A stretch of 64,000 bases of DNA from contig JAKSZU010000025.1 of assembly GCA_026018925.1 (NCBI GenBank), forward strand, positions 20,005,391 through 20,069,390, written 5' to 3'. The translations under genes and the position numbers were made by a program. Under the pieces are notes generated by a model that was not told the origin of the DNA, searched no databases, and saw nothing but the letters and a program-made list of their open reading frames with translations. This stretch comes from Tupaia tana (taxonomy: Eukaryota > Chordata > Mammalia > Scandentia > Tupaiidae). Of the stretch, positions 11,212 to 22,848 are shown piece by piece; within the stretch, counting starts at the first letter, position 1, and every line of letters begins with the position of its first letter.

Positions 11212-13989
11212 AGCATCTGTTTTCTGTGGTCATGTTTTACCAGCTTTTAAACTCTGATTGGCTAAAGAGTTGGGCTCTGTGATTGGCTGAAGCTCCATTG
11301 CCAAGTTGCTGGGGCTTGCTTACATGTTTGCTTAGAACTTGCTTACACATCCAGCTGTGATGCCTTTCAGTATATACAGAGAGACTGCTTTGAGTCAAAT
11401 TTATCAAAGTTTAGAAGCATCATTAGGCCAATTTAGTTCAGTTTAATCTATTAAGAATAATTACAATTATGTAAAAATATTTGTTTAAAGATTTAACGTC
11501 TAGTCCTTAGAAAAATACATAGTATCAAACTCAAATTTGTTTTTTGCAGGAGATAAGTGTGTTACTAATCTTATTTCCTGGAAAAAATTTAAAAAAATTA
11601 GTGCATACCATAAACAAAAACATATCAGAAGTTATAAAGCTAGCAGAAATTACTGTAGGATAAGATATATTTTTCAAATTGATTTTATTTTTAGAATCAA
11701 ATAGAACTTAAAAATACTTAGATATTTCTAAACACACTCATTTATTTTAATGAAGCGAAAGTAGATTCAGAGAAGTCACCAGTTTAGGCAATATGCACAG
11801 CCTAATGTTTATGAAGCTGAGCCGGCTTGGGTGTTTTGATCTTTAGAACAGAACTCCTCTGCTCTTCCACTCCACAAGGTATTGTTTAATACATGTAAGA
11901 TGTGTGACTTTGTTTTCTTGTGTGTTTTCACCTGCCTGTTAGTACCTGCCTGTATGTGTATATGGGAGGTGTCAGACTTTAAAAACAATAGAAAGTAGAT
12001 TTCCAAAATTGATTGACTAAACATCACTCCAATATTCTATGTTTGCCACCTTAAGAAAATAAGAAGAGAAAACACATGGAGAAAACAGTGAGGAAGTAAA
12101 CTTGTAACATAGGTTGGCCACTTGTCAGGACAGCAGAGTGTATGTTTGTGTTACACTTTGCAGAATGACACCAAGGCAGACCTTCATTTAGTTTAAATTC
12201 TTACTATATCAAAACAAGGGAGAGACATGGATACTCAGTTGCCTTCAGTCTACTCCTGATTCATCTCTGATATAGAACCCTTCCCATGACAAAAATATAA
12301 TGGTACCATCTCCCATGTAATTTTGTTTCTTTTTAAAACACAGAATAATATTTTCCATGTTGCACATTTCTCTAGCTTCATGCATTTCCCATTATTTTCT
12401 AATACACTGATGGAAATAAATGCCCTGTACTTCCAGCATTCTTGGGTTTTTACCAAACAAGAATTTCCACTGAGAAAAGTTATGGTTATTACCTTAAAAG
12501 AGATGTGTTATTTTTCTGACAACGGAAGGCCTCTACAAGTCCAAAGTCACATGCAATTATATACTACAGAGCCGAATAATAGAACACGGCACTAGGATAA
12601 ATTTTGTGCCCAGTTAATTGAAACACTTGCCAAGGAGCTGGGTGAGAGCAATGTATTTCAATCACTCTAAACAATGGGTAAATGAGACACATTCCTTCTA
12701 AATGACACATTTTAGCTGTCTGGAAGCCTATTCACAGTCCTGCGTGGTAGCATAAGTTTGCCACTCCGTTCCTTACAATTGGTCCATTTCAAGCTGTGCT
12801 TTGAAGCTGTTTATTCCAAAAGGCTTCCATAATATTAAGAAAAAGGAAAATGTTTTTAGACGTAGCAAACACCTCAATATTTTTCAACTCTGTGGAATGT
12901 ATATGTACGTGTATTAGTATTTCTCCTTCTGTGTCTTTAATACACACAGATATATGTATCTGTAGTGAAATATAAATGCATTTCATTAATCTTTTACATT
13001 ACATCAAGTTGAACTCTAGATTTTTTTTTAGATCATAATCCATAGCTTGGCATTTATTTATTTACTGTACACTTGAATGCAATGATTACTCTATGCCAGT
13101 AATTCAAAGGACAAAGAAAATAATTAAATGTGTTTCTAATCAATATTCTTAAATAAATACCCTGTTATTTCTCTAAAAAAAATAACTGAGGAAAGAGAAG
13201 TAAAGATAATTCACTCTTGAAAAATGTCAAAATAAAAATAACAGAAAATAAAAACAGGGAACACTTGGTTTAATGAGTTACAGACAGAGTAGCTATATAA
13301 TTTATCATCTAAGCCATGGCATTTTTGAGAGTAAAAGAGAGTATTATTAATAACTAAACCAGAACCTATAAACATAAAATAGAATTCTCCCTAGCAAACT
13401 AGGTCTTATGACTCCTCTAGTTACCTGCTTGTAGGTTTCCAAATCTTAGACTTAAAAAAAATTATATGATGATATATTAAATGTTTATATTAAAATGTTT
13501 AATGTACTTTACATTTGATTTATAGTTCCTAAAATATTTAAAAGAAAATGGTTATGATAAAGATAGAACCTAAAGGAAGGCAAAATATTTCACTAAGGCA
13601 ATATAAAATATATTTCCTCTGTGCCTTGTGTGTTGAGAAACTCCACAGGAAGGACTGAATCTTAAAATGCCCTACAGAATCATATGGACTGGTTTTACAT
13701 CGATAGATTTTCCATACATCACATCATCACATCTTAAAAAAATAAAACATTTAAAAACTCAAAACAAACAAGCAAAAAGATGGCACAGTGAATTGGCAAC
13801 ATTTGTTAAGCTTTTTTTTTTTAGAGGAGTTTTTGTTGATAGAAGCAAGAAGAAGTGAATTGCTGGCCGACAGCCAGCTAGGGTGTTGTCAATCACTCAG
13901 TATCCCTGCCTGAAACTTGTGCTGCAAAGACTGGAATCAGGAGGATAGGAAGAAATGTTCTACCATTTATGACCTTTTACTCACAAAAT
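11212..13989. other. No gene; AT-rich sequence
   Basis: Two ATTGGCT motifs (about 11257 and 11282) in GC-richer sequence at 11240-11400 could be the remains of an LTR promoter, but I cannot place them in a family. A-rich patches at 13140-13260. No coding evidence in the frames at 12250-12595 or 13667-13858. Confidence 0.45.
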
Positions 13990-14625
13990 CTGGATCTTCT
14001 CCTGTGTTTTGCAAGGTTTTTTCTCCTTGAAAGAGTGAGTCGATCAGAGACACACAGAGTTGGAAAAACACACAAGGCATTGATGTCACGTTGTTTATTG
14101 GCTGAGTTTAGAGTGTGCTTTTAGTGAACTCACAAAGTTCACAGAGAGCTTTTAGTGTACTCACAAGGCCCTCAGCAGTGCTCATAAGTGTTTCCTCTCT
14201 CTTTGTGTAATGCACAAGCACATCACTCACAGGGTGCTTTCCTCCCTCTGGGACTTCACAGTGCACGGAGCTGAACTGAGCTGAGCCAAGTTCAAGCCAA
14301 GCTGAGACTATTAGGGCTTAGCTAACTGAACCAGGGCCTAGCAGACCAGGGCTAGCTAGCAAGGAAACACTAGCTGACCAGATGCCTCTTTCTGCAAAAG
14401 GTGCTGCAGGCAATAGTGACTCATTGCCAAAACCAAACTGCTAAACACACACACATGTGTGTTACATGCAATGGTGTAAAACAGCAGTCATAATAGCATA
14501 ACAAGCATGCAAGCACCGTGAACTAACATAAGTTGTTTACCTTGTGGCTATCAAACCTGAAGTGAGGAAGCCAGGTTAAACATTCTGACTCCATTTATCA
14601 GACACCTTGCCTAACTTAGTTCTCA
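13990..14625 (-). mobile_element. Probable solo LTR of an endogenous retrovirus
   Basis: Read on the minus strand, this block starts TGAGAACTAAG, runs through GC-richer sequence with CpGs, reaches CAGCCAATAAACAACGTGAC (an AATAAA polyadenylation signal) and continues through a U5-like TTGTGTGTTTTTCCAACTC to about CTTGCA. It also contains a local imperfect GAGCTGA/GCCAAG repeat (about 14268-14308). No gag, pol or env sequence adjoins it. I could not confirm a target-site duplication, so the exact ends are uncertain. The family is not recognised. Confidence 0.6.
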
Positions 14626-14926
14626 CAGGACAAAATTAAGGTATTCTCTTTTTTTAAAATTTAAAATAAAAAATTTTTATGTTGGGTTGATGGTGGTGAT
14701 AGGCAGGGAGGACTTAATGACAAAGGCTAGATATAGAATTAGTTAATTTCTGCAACTTATGTCACTAATTTCTTCTAGAAATACACTTTTCCTGCCTAGA
14801 GTTACTGAAGTTCAAATGCATTTTGCAATGCAGTGCAAGAAAATATTTGTGTGTGCATAACTTTTAAAGATTCATTTGAAGTATATAAAACGTAACTTTT
14901 GTGAATTTCATTTCTGTTGGTGATTA
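14626..14926. other. No feature recognised
   Basis: AT-rich unique sequence between the LTR and the next SINE. Confidence 0.5.
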
Positions 14927-14937
14927 TACACATTAAG

Positions 14938-15204
14938 GTTTTTTTAGGAGAGATTTTTTTTTTTTCCTATAGGGTACGTGCGCTCACCAGAAAGACAGAG
15001 AGAGACAGAGAGACAGAAAGTGAGAAATCACCCCCCAGGAGGGATGGCCACGCCACAATCCCTTCTCCTGAATTCTCCTCTCAGGATCTTGGGCACGCAT
15101 GCACACGTGCCCAGCGTGAGTTTAAGCCACTGGGTCCGGGACTCGAACCGCAATCAACTACATGGGAGTTCAGTGACATAGCCATTATGCTAACTGCTGG
15201 TCCC
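14938..15204 (-). mobile_element. tRNA-derived SINE, fairly young, full length
   Basis: Reverse orientation with poly-T, CCTATAGGGTACGTGCGCTC, AATCACCCCCCAGGAGGG, GACTCGAACCGC (B box) and a head ending CTGCTGGTCCC. An 11-bp duplication TACACATTAAG flanks it (14927-14937 and 15205-15215). Confidence 0.95.
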
Positions 15205-15973
15205 TACACATTAAGTTTTGACATTGCATACATTTGTACATTACCTTTAAGAACCACTAAGCTCATAGTTTGCTCATTTCGATGTATGTTAATTTAATGA
15301 ACACATTATCAAAAAGCTTTATGTTAAAATCACTGTGAGGAACACAGGGAATATGAGAAATTCTCAGTACTCAAATATATTACTCAGTCTTCTATATTCC
15401 TTTTCTCTAGATGCACTGTTTTATTTTTTCTCCAGAAGATGCAGGAGAAAAGACATAATGAGTTCCAGGAGGTGAGGAACTTGCATGATATGAAACAGGA
15501 AATGTACACCATAAAAAAGAATCAAATGGATGTATGTGTAATACAGGAAATCAACACCCCCCCTTGAAAGTATTAAAAGCAGATTAGATTCTGCAGAAGA
15601 TTGAATCCCAGATGTAGAAGACAGACCCTCTGACCTAGAAATATTCACTAACAAGACTGAGAAAATAACCCCCTCCAAAATGAGAATATCATGAGTAATA
15701 CCGGATAGCATTAGACACCCAAACATCTGGATAATTGGCATCCCAGAAGGTGAAGAAAATAATCAGGGCATTGGTAATTTATTCCATAAAGTCCTGGAGA
15801 AAAACTTTACGAACCTAGAGAGGCATTCAAATATCCAGACCTAAGATACACAAAGGACTCCACATAGAATCAACTCAAGATCTTCTCCATGGCACAACAA
15901 AGTCAGATTGACCAAAACCACAGATAGAGACAAGATAGGAAAATTGGCAGAAAAGAAACATTAAATTACTTTC

Positions 15974-16632
15974 TTTTTTTTGTATTTTTGTATTTTTATC
16001 ATCATAACCTTCTTTATATTACATTGGATTACATATAACTTTACAGTGTATTACATTGCTTTTTCAAAAGGGAATGTCATGCATGTCAGTCAATACAGAG
16101 ACATTAATCTCCCCACTTCAACATTCAATATATCTTCTATGTTTTTTCCAATCATTATTATTATTATTCTAATTTTTTTTTTTTTTTCTTTTTTTGGAGA
16201 GGTTTTTGCTATAGGGCGCGTGCGCTCGCCAGACAGACAGAGAGAGACAGAGAGATAGAAAGCAGGAAATCACCCCCCAGGGGGGATGGCCACGCCGCAA
16301 TCCCTTCTCCTCCATTCTCCTCTTGGGATCTTGGGCACGCACGCACACGCGCCCGGCGTGAGTTTAAGCCGCCGGGTCCGGGACTCAAACCGCGGTCGAC
16401 TACGTGGGAGTCCAGCGACATAGCCATTACGCTAACTGCTGGTCCCTATTCTAATTTTTTTTTAAAACAGTCTATCACTATTTCTCATTTTGCTTGTAAA
16501 AAGACTTTACACATCATGAAATACTTCTCAGACTAATCCAGTTGAGAATACTATACATGTCCTCATCAACAGGTAATAAGCCATATTTGTTTCTTACTAA
16601 CGTCCTGCCTCTCTATTGTTCTCTTGCTATCT
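15974..16632 (-). mobile_element. L1-like 3' end inserted in the HAL1 relic
   Basis: A 13-bp direct repeat TTAAATTACTTTC (15961-15973, 16633-16645) brackets the insertion. It begins with poly-T, so it is a reverse-strand retrotransposed sequence. Part of it (16499-16595) recurs at 8280-8385. A 15-bp stretch of its tail-proximal region, TTGACTGACATGCATG on the sense strand, also occurs at about 17682-17698 in the HAL1 3' region. It carries a nested SINE. Confidence 0.7.
16171..16446 (-). mobile_element. tRNA-derived SINE, young, nested
   Basis: Reverse orientation, nearly consensus: GAGAGGTTTTTGCTATAGGGCGCGTGCGCTCGCC (in parts), AATCACCCCCCAGGGGGGATGG and a CpG-rich head. The duplication TATTCTAATTTTTTTT is seen at about 16165 and 16447. 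It is the youngest of three nested layers. Confidence 0.95.
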
Positions 16633-17770
16633 TTAAATTACTTTCAAAGGATATCCCATCAGGCTAACATAGTACCTCTTGTCGGAAACAATGCAAGCAA
16701 GGAAAGAATGGGAAAATATATTCAAAGTGTTAAGTGAAAAACAATTTCAGCCAAGAATACCATATCTGGCATGATTATCTTTCATATGTGAAGAAAAGCC
16801 CGGAATATTCTCAGATAAACAAAACCCAAAATAATATAATAATGCCAGACCAACTCTTTTGAGAATCTCTGAAGGGAGTTCTATCCAGGAAAACAAGAAA
16901 CAGACAGACAGAAATAATAGAACAACAACAAAAAATTATCAAGAAAAAGGCCAACTTAATGGTAGGGACAAGTTGAGAAACATGAATAATAATGTTGAAT
17001 GTTGACTTCAAGGATTTAAACAGAAAGATCAGACCACAGTAACACTTCAAATTCAACAAAAGAGAGATTACAAGAGACAGAACTGGTGAAATAGAATTCT
17101 ATGACTTTTCTCTAAAACATTACTGATTCTCCTCTATGCTTTGTCTTTCAGATTTAAGGATTTTTGTTTACTTGTGAGTTGTTGATAGGTTCAGCAATGT
17201 ATTATTTTTTAAAAATTCAAACATGAACTTTTTCCCTTCCTTTCACCTTTGTCATTGGAAAATATTTGTGATCATTCTTATTTTGTGTCAGAATGGTTAT
17301 TTGCTTAAGTTCAATAATACAGTAGTATCTGTTGTCTTGCATCAGTTGAATTCTTAATGGGGCATTGTGTAAATAACAGAAGAAATTGAAACTTATCTAT
17401 TTTTTTTTTCAAATAAGTTAGTTTATACCCCTCTTTAGTAAAAGAGGTAATGGAGAGATAAAATAATGTTTCAGAAGAAAATAACAGTGCATTTGTCAGT
17501 ATATTTTAGCTTTCTCCATACTTTTAGTTTGAGGTCTTTTATGAATTAATAAAATGTGAAAAAAAGGTTTAGTATGGAAGGAAGGGAAGGGAAAGGGTAA
17601 GAAAAAAGCACAAGTATGTATAATTGACAATAAAATGAGAAGCTATTTGCTTATGACAATGAATATAGTAATACATTTGTCTTGACTGACATGCATGTAT
17701 TTGTGCTGGAAAAAAATTGTGTACACTCTAAATACATATGTGATTAAATGTAAATAAATTAAAATATTTT

Positions 17771-18364
17771 AAAAATGACAAGATTATATTTAAATGCTGT
17801 GGAAGGAAAAATATTGTTAAGTTTATTATTATATAAAAAGATTTGAACCAGCCCTTTATCTTCATTGAAAAATAAACTCAATGGTTAATTGGGGAAAAAT
17901 AAGAGTTGTGAGGCTCATCACCTTGACTTGCTCAACCTCACAGAAATAATCTTTTATTCGCTTGTGTCTTTAAGTAAAAAATCAATATCTGTATTTTTCA
18001 ACTGTATAAAATTAGCCTCTTTTGGATACTATAACATATGCAAAGAAGTATCACAATATTCAAAGCATTGAAGTAATTAAAAAAATTGATTACAACTTCT
18101 TCCAGTTCATTTTGAGAGATTTTTAAAATTCCCTTTTTCTGTTTCATTGTGTCTTTCTATCTCTATTAGTATGTCTACAAGTTTATGAAATTATTATTTG
18201 AATACGATTGTGTTTTGAACCAGTTCACTTAATAAACCCATGAGGAATTTTTTAAATGTATATTATTTTTTAATAAAAGTATTACTGTTGGCATTTACAA
18301 TTTAAAAATCAATAACATATATGAGATTCAACTTGCATTTCATGATGAATAAGCGTCTTTTTAA
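17771..18364. other. No feature recognised
   Basis: AT-rich sequence. The frame at 17889-18071 has no recognisable domain. Confidence 0.5.
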
Positions 18365-18510
18365 AATCATTTTTAGGTAAGGAAATGAACTAACAGCTTC
18401 AAAAGGTTTTCTTATACTATTTGAGAAAAGGTCAGACAGTAAATAAATACCAGAACTTTGATCCAAAATTGAATTATCTGAATCCAAACACTATACCACC
18501 TACTCCAAAA
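18365..18510 (+). mobile_element. Diverged MIR SINE
   Basis: It follows the MIR core order: TTTTTAGGTAAGGAAATGAAC, AAAGGTCAGACAGTAAATAAATACCAGAACTTTGATCC and then an ACACTATACCACC-like end. Heavily diverged, so an ancient copy. Confidence 0.5.
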
Positions 18511-18935
18511 GTTATTTTCCTCCTTAAAGTTTGCATTTGATATTAAGCCAGAATTTCTAATAATATATTTGTGGTTCTATTAGAATAATATGCTAATTGC
18601 AATAAAAACTACTCAGGCCTCCAGGGAAGCTTTCATGAGAAGTTCTATTTCACAAGTTAATATTCAGGGAAATTAATGGCATAAACAAAACTTTTCTTTG
18701 TGTCTTTCATAGTTCTTTCTAGTGATAAATTATAAACCATCCATTTCATGCAATTTGTGAATGAGCAAACTAGAGTATGCATCTTAGCTTTTTTGTGGAC
18801 TTTCATTTGACACATAATAAGATTCTTATCTGTCTACATTTATTCCTAATGTTCATGTTTTTCTTGCTGAATGAAGAATATAAATTATAGTTTTGAGAGC
18901 TAATAAACTTACGTTTATTGACTTAAAAATAGCTC
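18511..18935. other. No feature recognised
   Basis: AT-rich unique sequence. Confidence 0.5.
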
Positions 18936-19200
18936 TCTTCTGGGAACTGGAGACACAATGGAAACAGAAATATGGTCTCTGCCTTCATGGAGCTTATAAT
19001 CCAGTGGAAAGAGACAGACAAAGAATATTTATATGTTGCAAATGATCATGTATGGAGGAAAGACAAATCCTCCAAATAGGGAAGGTATTATATTTTCTTA
19101 ATATTTCCTGGAGGGAATGTGTATTTGCTGGACCAAGACCAGAGGGAGGGAGGGAGGAGGGGAGAGGGAGAGAGAGAGGGGGGGGGGAGAGGAGAGAGAG

Positions 19201-19258
<58 letters not shown>

Positions 19259-19326
19259 AGGGGGTCCTCTTTGGATAATGATCACACCACAATCTCTTCT
19301 TCACCTCTCCCTTCTTTGGAGATTTT

Positions 19327-19370
<44 letters not shown>

Positions 19371-19635
19371 TCTCTATCTCAGGCTGTCAGGTTTGGGCAG
19401 ATATTATTGTACTGTGTTACCATTATGGGAACTCTCTGATCGTGCAACATGGAGGAAATGTGAAGGTTATCTAGCACTGAGAATTCAGGTAAGAAGAATG
19501 AAATGATGCAAAGGCCCTTCAGCAGGAGACAGTGAGGGATTTCAGAGTGGTAGGAGATTAAGTTAAAGAAGTCATTGGAAGCAAAACCATGTTAGGTCTT
19601 TTAAAGACTTTTTTTTTTAAGTACTTGAAGATGAT
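18936..19635 (+). mobile_element. Ancient mammal-wide interspersed repeat, split by a SINE
   Basis: The left part contains CTGGGAACTGGAGACACAAT and TCATGGAGCTTATAATCCAG; the right part contains GCAAAGGCCCTTCAGCAGGAGA and CATGTTAGGTCTTTTAAAG. These are in the order of a common ancient repeat whose name I do not recall with certainty. A SINE at 19098-19445 interrupts it. A probable further piece of the family lies at 59225-59500. Confidence 0.55.
19098..19445 (-). mobile_element. Old SINE with GA and CA arrays
   Basis: SINE skeleton in reverse: GTATTTGCTGGACCA, a (GA)n array (19137-19257), GATAATGATCACACCACAATC, a (CA)n array (19330-19368), then CTGTCAGGTTTGGG and a decayed head. The microsatellites grew from the CT-rich and GTGTGCGTGCGTG parts of the SINE. 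Frames translated here are repeat artefacts. Confidence 0.75.
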
Positions 19636-19636
19636 G

Positions 19637-19960
19637 TGGAATAATGTTCCCCAAAGATATCAAGGTCCTAATGACGCAGGGATGTGGGGGTGCAGGGGTG
19701 ATCAGGCCCAGTACCCACAGTGGAACACAGGCTTTTGTCTTATGCTCAGGAAGAAATAGATATGTGGACACCGGAAGGGGATAACAAGGGGAGAGTTTAT
19801 TGAAGGAGGTAGAAAGAACAGAGTTCCCAAGAAGAAGGGAGGGGATCTTGAAATGAGAATCCCAGCTTTCTCTCGTTCCCTGTTGCTCACGAAGAAAATA
19901 GGTAACTTTGTTAAGAAATTGAATTGAAATGAAGTGACTACGATTGTGTCTTGAACTAGT
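19637..19960 (-). mobile_element. LTR-like relic, minus strand
   Basis: On the minus strand CCTCCTTCAATAAACTCTCC gives an AATAAA signal followed by U5-like sequence ending near GGGCCTGATCACC. The adjoining plus-strand phrase GTTCCCCAAAGATATCAAGG (19645) resembles the start of a MaLR-type LTR, so two LTR fragments may be joined. Family not recognised. Confidence 0.4.
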
Positions 19961-20489
19961 GAAGAGTCATTCATATCCTACATTCAAAGTACAGCAATTA
20001 TCTTCTTGTGAACATTTCTAGCTAAAAAGGCACAGTCCCTTTTGGACTGTGGATTTTGATTGATTTCTACAGGCACTATTTCAACACGTAGCCCTACCTG
20101 TGGCTTTCCTGTACCTTGTACTACAATCCAATTATAAATCTTGTATTAGATCCACAGAATCCAAGAAACTAAGAGGCACCTTCAAAGGAATTGTTAATGC
20201 ATTAATAGCCTGAAGATAGACTAATACTGGGGCTTCTATAAAAGTAAGATAGTCTATTATAAATATTACAAACCAGTACATTTTATATTTTTCTTTGAAA
20301 TTTCTAAGGAATGTAGAAACAACACACGAACATTCAACATTTAGGTTTGCTCTATCTATTACCTATCTGTCTGTCATCTATCATCATTAACAACTGCAAT
20401 GTGTGTTGATTAATTCTGCCAATAATTATTAAGCATTAACTACATGGAAGATACTGTGGTGTTTGCTGGTTCTAAAAAGGAAAAGGGGT
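19961..20489. other. No gene recognised
   Basis: Unique sequence. A TCTATC-rich patch lies at about 20345-20385. At about 20425-20475 a MIR-like phrase is too short to call. Confidence 0.45.
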
Positions 20490-20818
20490 CTCAGATGGTG
20501 ACAAAGTAGCCACATGTGATGTCCTGTGAGGATGATCCATGTGGGAAGATTTCTAGTTCAATTCAAAGACCTCCATGACTACACCAGGCACACACGAACC
20601 TATGGTCCAGGGCAGGCTGAAGGCTGGGCATGGATCCGTGCACCAAGACTCTGTTGGTGGGGTCATGATATTTGTCCTCCAGTTCCCCCGCCTATAGGGA
20701 TTTGGGGCCCATGTCCACATGCATCCAATTTTTCAAGCTTCCAGATTCAAGATCTTGAACCACGGGTCAGCTATGTGGGATCCAACTCAATTAGCCACCA
20801 AGCCTTAGGCTAGCCCTT
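20490..20818 (-). mobile_element. Old SINE, minus strand, with extra inverted head
   Basis: 20595-20818 reads as a reverse SINE: CCTATAGGGATTTGGGGCCC, CATCCAATTTTTCAAGC, TCTTGAACCACGGGTCAGC and TGTGGGATCC. 20490-20590 looks like a diverged tRNA-type head in the plus orientation. The pairing is by eye and uncertain. Confidence 0.5.
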
Positions 20819-20849
20819 TCTAAGTCTTACTTCTTGTACACACAAAAAA

Positions 20850-21120
20850 AATGTTTATTTATTCATTTATTTAATTGCCAGTGGATGAGTGTGCTCACCC
20901 AAGAGAAGCAGAGACACAGAGAGAAGGAGAAAAAGCACAACCCCTCATGAGGAATAGACATGCTCCAATACCTTCTCCATTTCTCCATTCAGTGGGGATT
21001 TGGGGTATGCATACACATCTACCTGGTATGATTTTTTTCAAACTGCTGGGACCAGAATTTGAACCATAGTCAACCATGTGGTATCCAGCTCCATTGACCA
21101 GTATGCTACAGACTGGACCA
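20850..21120 (-). mobile_element. Old tRNA-derived SINE
   Basis: TTTATTTATTCATTTATTTAATTGCC tail side (read in parts), GCAGAGACACAGAGAGAAGG, TACCTTCTCCATTTCTCC, ATTTGAACCATAGTCAACC and a head at CAGACTGGACC. CpG-depleted. Confidence 0.8.
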
Positions 21121-21345
21121 AGTTTGCTATTATTTCTTTAGAGAAAAGTGAGAGGGAGAGAGAGCATGCCCAACTGGATCTTCATGCTGTGATCTATCCC
21201 CAGCCTCAGCCAGCTGGAATCATGTGCATGTGTGTAAGGGCCTAGTTGTACCAGAAATCTCAGAACATGAACATAGGGCCTTCCCATGTGTCTTCTGCAT
21301 CACAAACGACTGCATTAACACCATGCCACAACAGCTGTCCTTAGG
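21121..21345 (-). mobile_element. Old SINE, possible tRNA-7SL composite
   Basis: A GAGAGGGAGAGAGAGCATGC stretch is followed by CCCCAGCCTCAGCCAGCTGG (7SL-like: CCTCAGCCTCC...AGCTGGGA) and a decayed tRNA-like end with CTGCATTAACACCATGCC. Diverged; the composite nature is inferred. Confidence 0.4.
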
Positions 21346-22171
21346 TAACTTTCTAAAGTGCTATCAGCTACTGTCTTGTAATTTATGGAAAGCGGTGTCT
21401 AGTAATCCTGCGTTATGTCTTACCAACTTTTTTATTTATTGTAATAACTAGTAATAAGTAATAATATTGTCTTTCTGAAAATGTAAAGGGCACTGTTTAT
21501 TTAGTACTACAACAGTACCTTATAAGAATATTATCTATATCAAATTTTATTTTCAACAAGATATTTGACATATATATATTTAATTAAGTTCCTCTAGGAA
21601 TCTAAAGTGATATGGCCTGAATAATAATATAATGAGATAGATACACAAGTTGAAAACTGTATAATCAAGAGTGTCTGTTCAGCCTTAAATACATTACTGT
21701 AATATTCTGTCCAGGAGTATGTGTGGGGCAGTTGCTTTCTCACCATCCCTCTCCATCTGTAGTAGATGTACATACTGATCAAATTTTTGAATGAAAACAA
21801 ATCACTCCTCTCAAAATTTTAGCACACAAAGTTGAAAAGGATAGAAAGTAATTTGAATTTCAGAATCAAAATGTTATGGAATCATAGTCACTAATATTTG
21901 ATAATGACAGGCAAAATGACATCAGAAAAAATAAACAAATAATTCTGAAGTCAGATAAAGAAAACCACTTAGAAAAAGAAAATAAGCAAAATACATACTA
22001 AAAGCAAGTGTGTTTTTAAAACCAAATAGTTTTAAAGTGTCTCTAAAATCAAGCTGAGGCAATACACAAACAGTGTTTATGACAAATAATGTAATGCATC
22101 CCTTTGTTCCATTCAACCTTGAATTTTCCACTGAAGTCATTGCTTAATGATGTTTAGAAATAGCATCATAT
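21346..22171. other. No feature recognised
   Basis: AT-rich unique sequence with no coding signal. Confidence 0.5.
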
Positions 22172-22425
22172 GAGCTATCCCCTTGGTCTAGTGATTAAGG
22201 GAGCCAGATTCCAGATGGACAAGCATAATTCAACTCTTGGCCCTGGAGGCTTTTAAAACATACCAGATACATGTGTGTGCATGTCCCAAACCCCAACAGA
22301 ATGAAGAAATGGAGAAGGGATTGCAGTGTGACCATGCTCCAGTAAGGGTTACTTTTTCTTTCTATCTCTGTCTGCCTGTCTCTGGTGAGCGCATATGCAC
22401 TACAGCAACATTCAAAAAGCAATCA
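22172..22425 (+). mobile_element. Old tRNA-derived SINE, full length
   Basis: Head CCCCTTGGTCTAGTGATTAAGGGAGC, B-box region TTCAACTCTTGG, GAAATGGAGAAGGGATTGCAGTG, CT-rich section and GGTGAGCGCATATGCACTAC. An older lineage with TAGTGATTAAGG rather than TAGCGTAATGG in the A-box region. Confidence 0.8.
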
Positions 22426-22554
22426 TGTACCCATTCTAAGATTGATCTTGGAATTAGAGAAATAGCTTACACTTTGCTGTTTCATAATGATCTTTTCTGT
22501 GTCTCAATTTCCTCACAAGGTTTTTCAACCCAACTGCTAATGACACAGCTGTAA

Positions 22555-22848
22555 TGCTAGCACCCTACAGTGCTGGAAGCCATGTGACAACTATGCTGTG
22601 GGTGCAGGGTTGACATGGAAAACATATCTAACTCTCCTGTGTGTGGTTGCCCAGGATCCGGAAGAAGCTTAAAGGCTGGAGTTTGGAGATGCCTGTGTGA
22701 TGAGATCCTATTGAGGGTGCTTTCTCTTTCCCATACTTTCTCTCTCTCTCCCTCTACCCATTTATTTCTCTCTCTTGCTCTCTCTTTCTCTCTCTCTTGT
22801 GCACATGCACACACTTTCTGTTATAGAAAAAAAGAAGAAAAATTCTAT
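22555..22848 (+). mobile_element. Diverged SINE with CT-rich tail
   Basis: A diverged tRNA-like start, a central CCCAGGATCCGGAAGAAGC, a long CTCTCTCTC section and GTGCACATGCACACACTTTC before an A-rich tail. The subclass is uncertain. Confidence 0.5.

Larger units (their letters stand above)
15422..17770 (+). pseudogene. HAL1/L1 retroelement relic with ORF1 remnant
   Basis: Sense-strand L1-type ORF1 sequence. At about 15715-15845 a broken frame reads IWIIGIPEGEENNQG, then F-H-K-V-L-E-K-N-F, typical of the L1 ORF1 protein (an RNA-binding chaperone). It resumes after an insertion at 16646 with the phrase coding region that in HAL1/L1 begins ATCCCATCAGGCTAACA. ORF1-like sequence passes directly into non-coding sequence without an ORF2, which fits HAL1 (half-L1). 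Stops and frameshifts make it inactive. The insertion at 15974-16632 splits it. The 3' limit, near an A-rich stretch at 17770, is approximate. Confidence 0.7.

Noticed and set aside
19052-19474. 140-codon frame with long R-E repeats
   Set aside because: Translation of GA and CA arrays within an old SINE.
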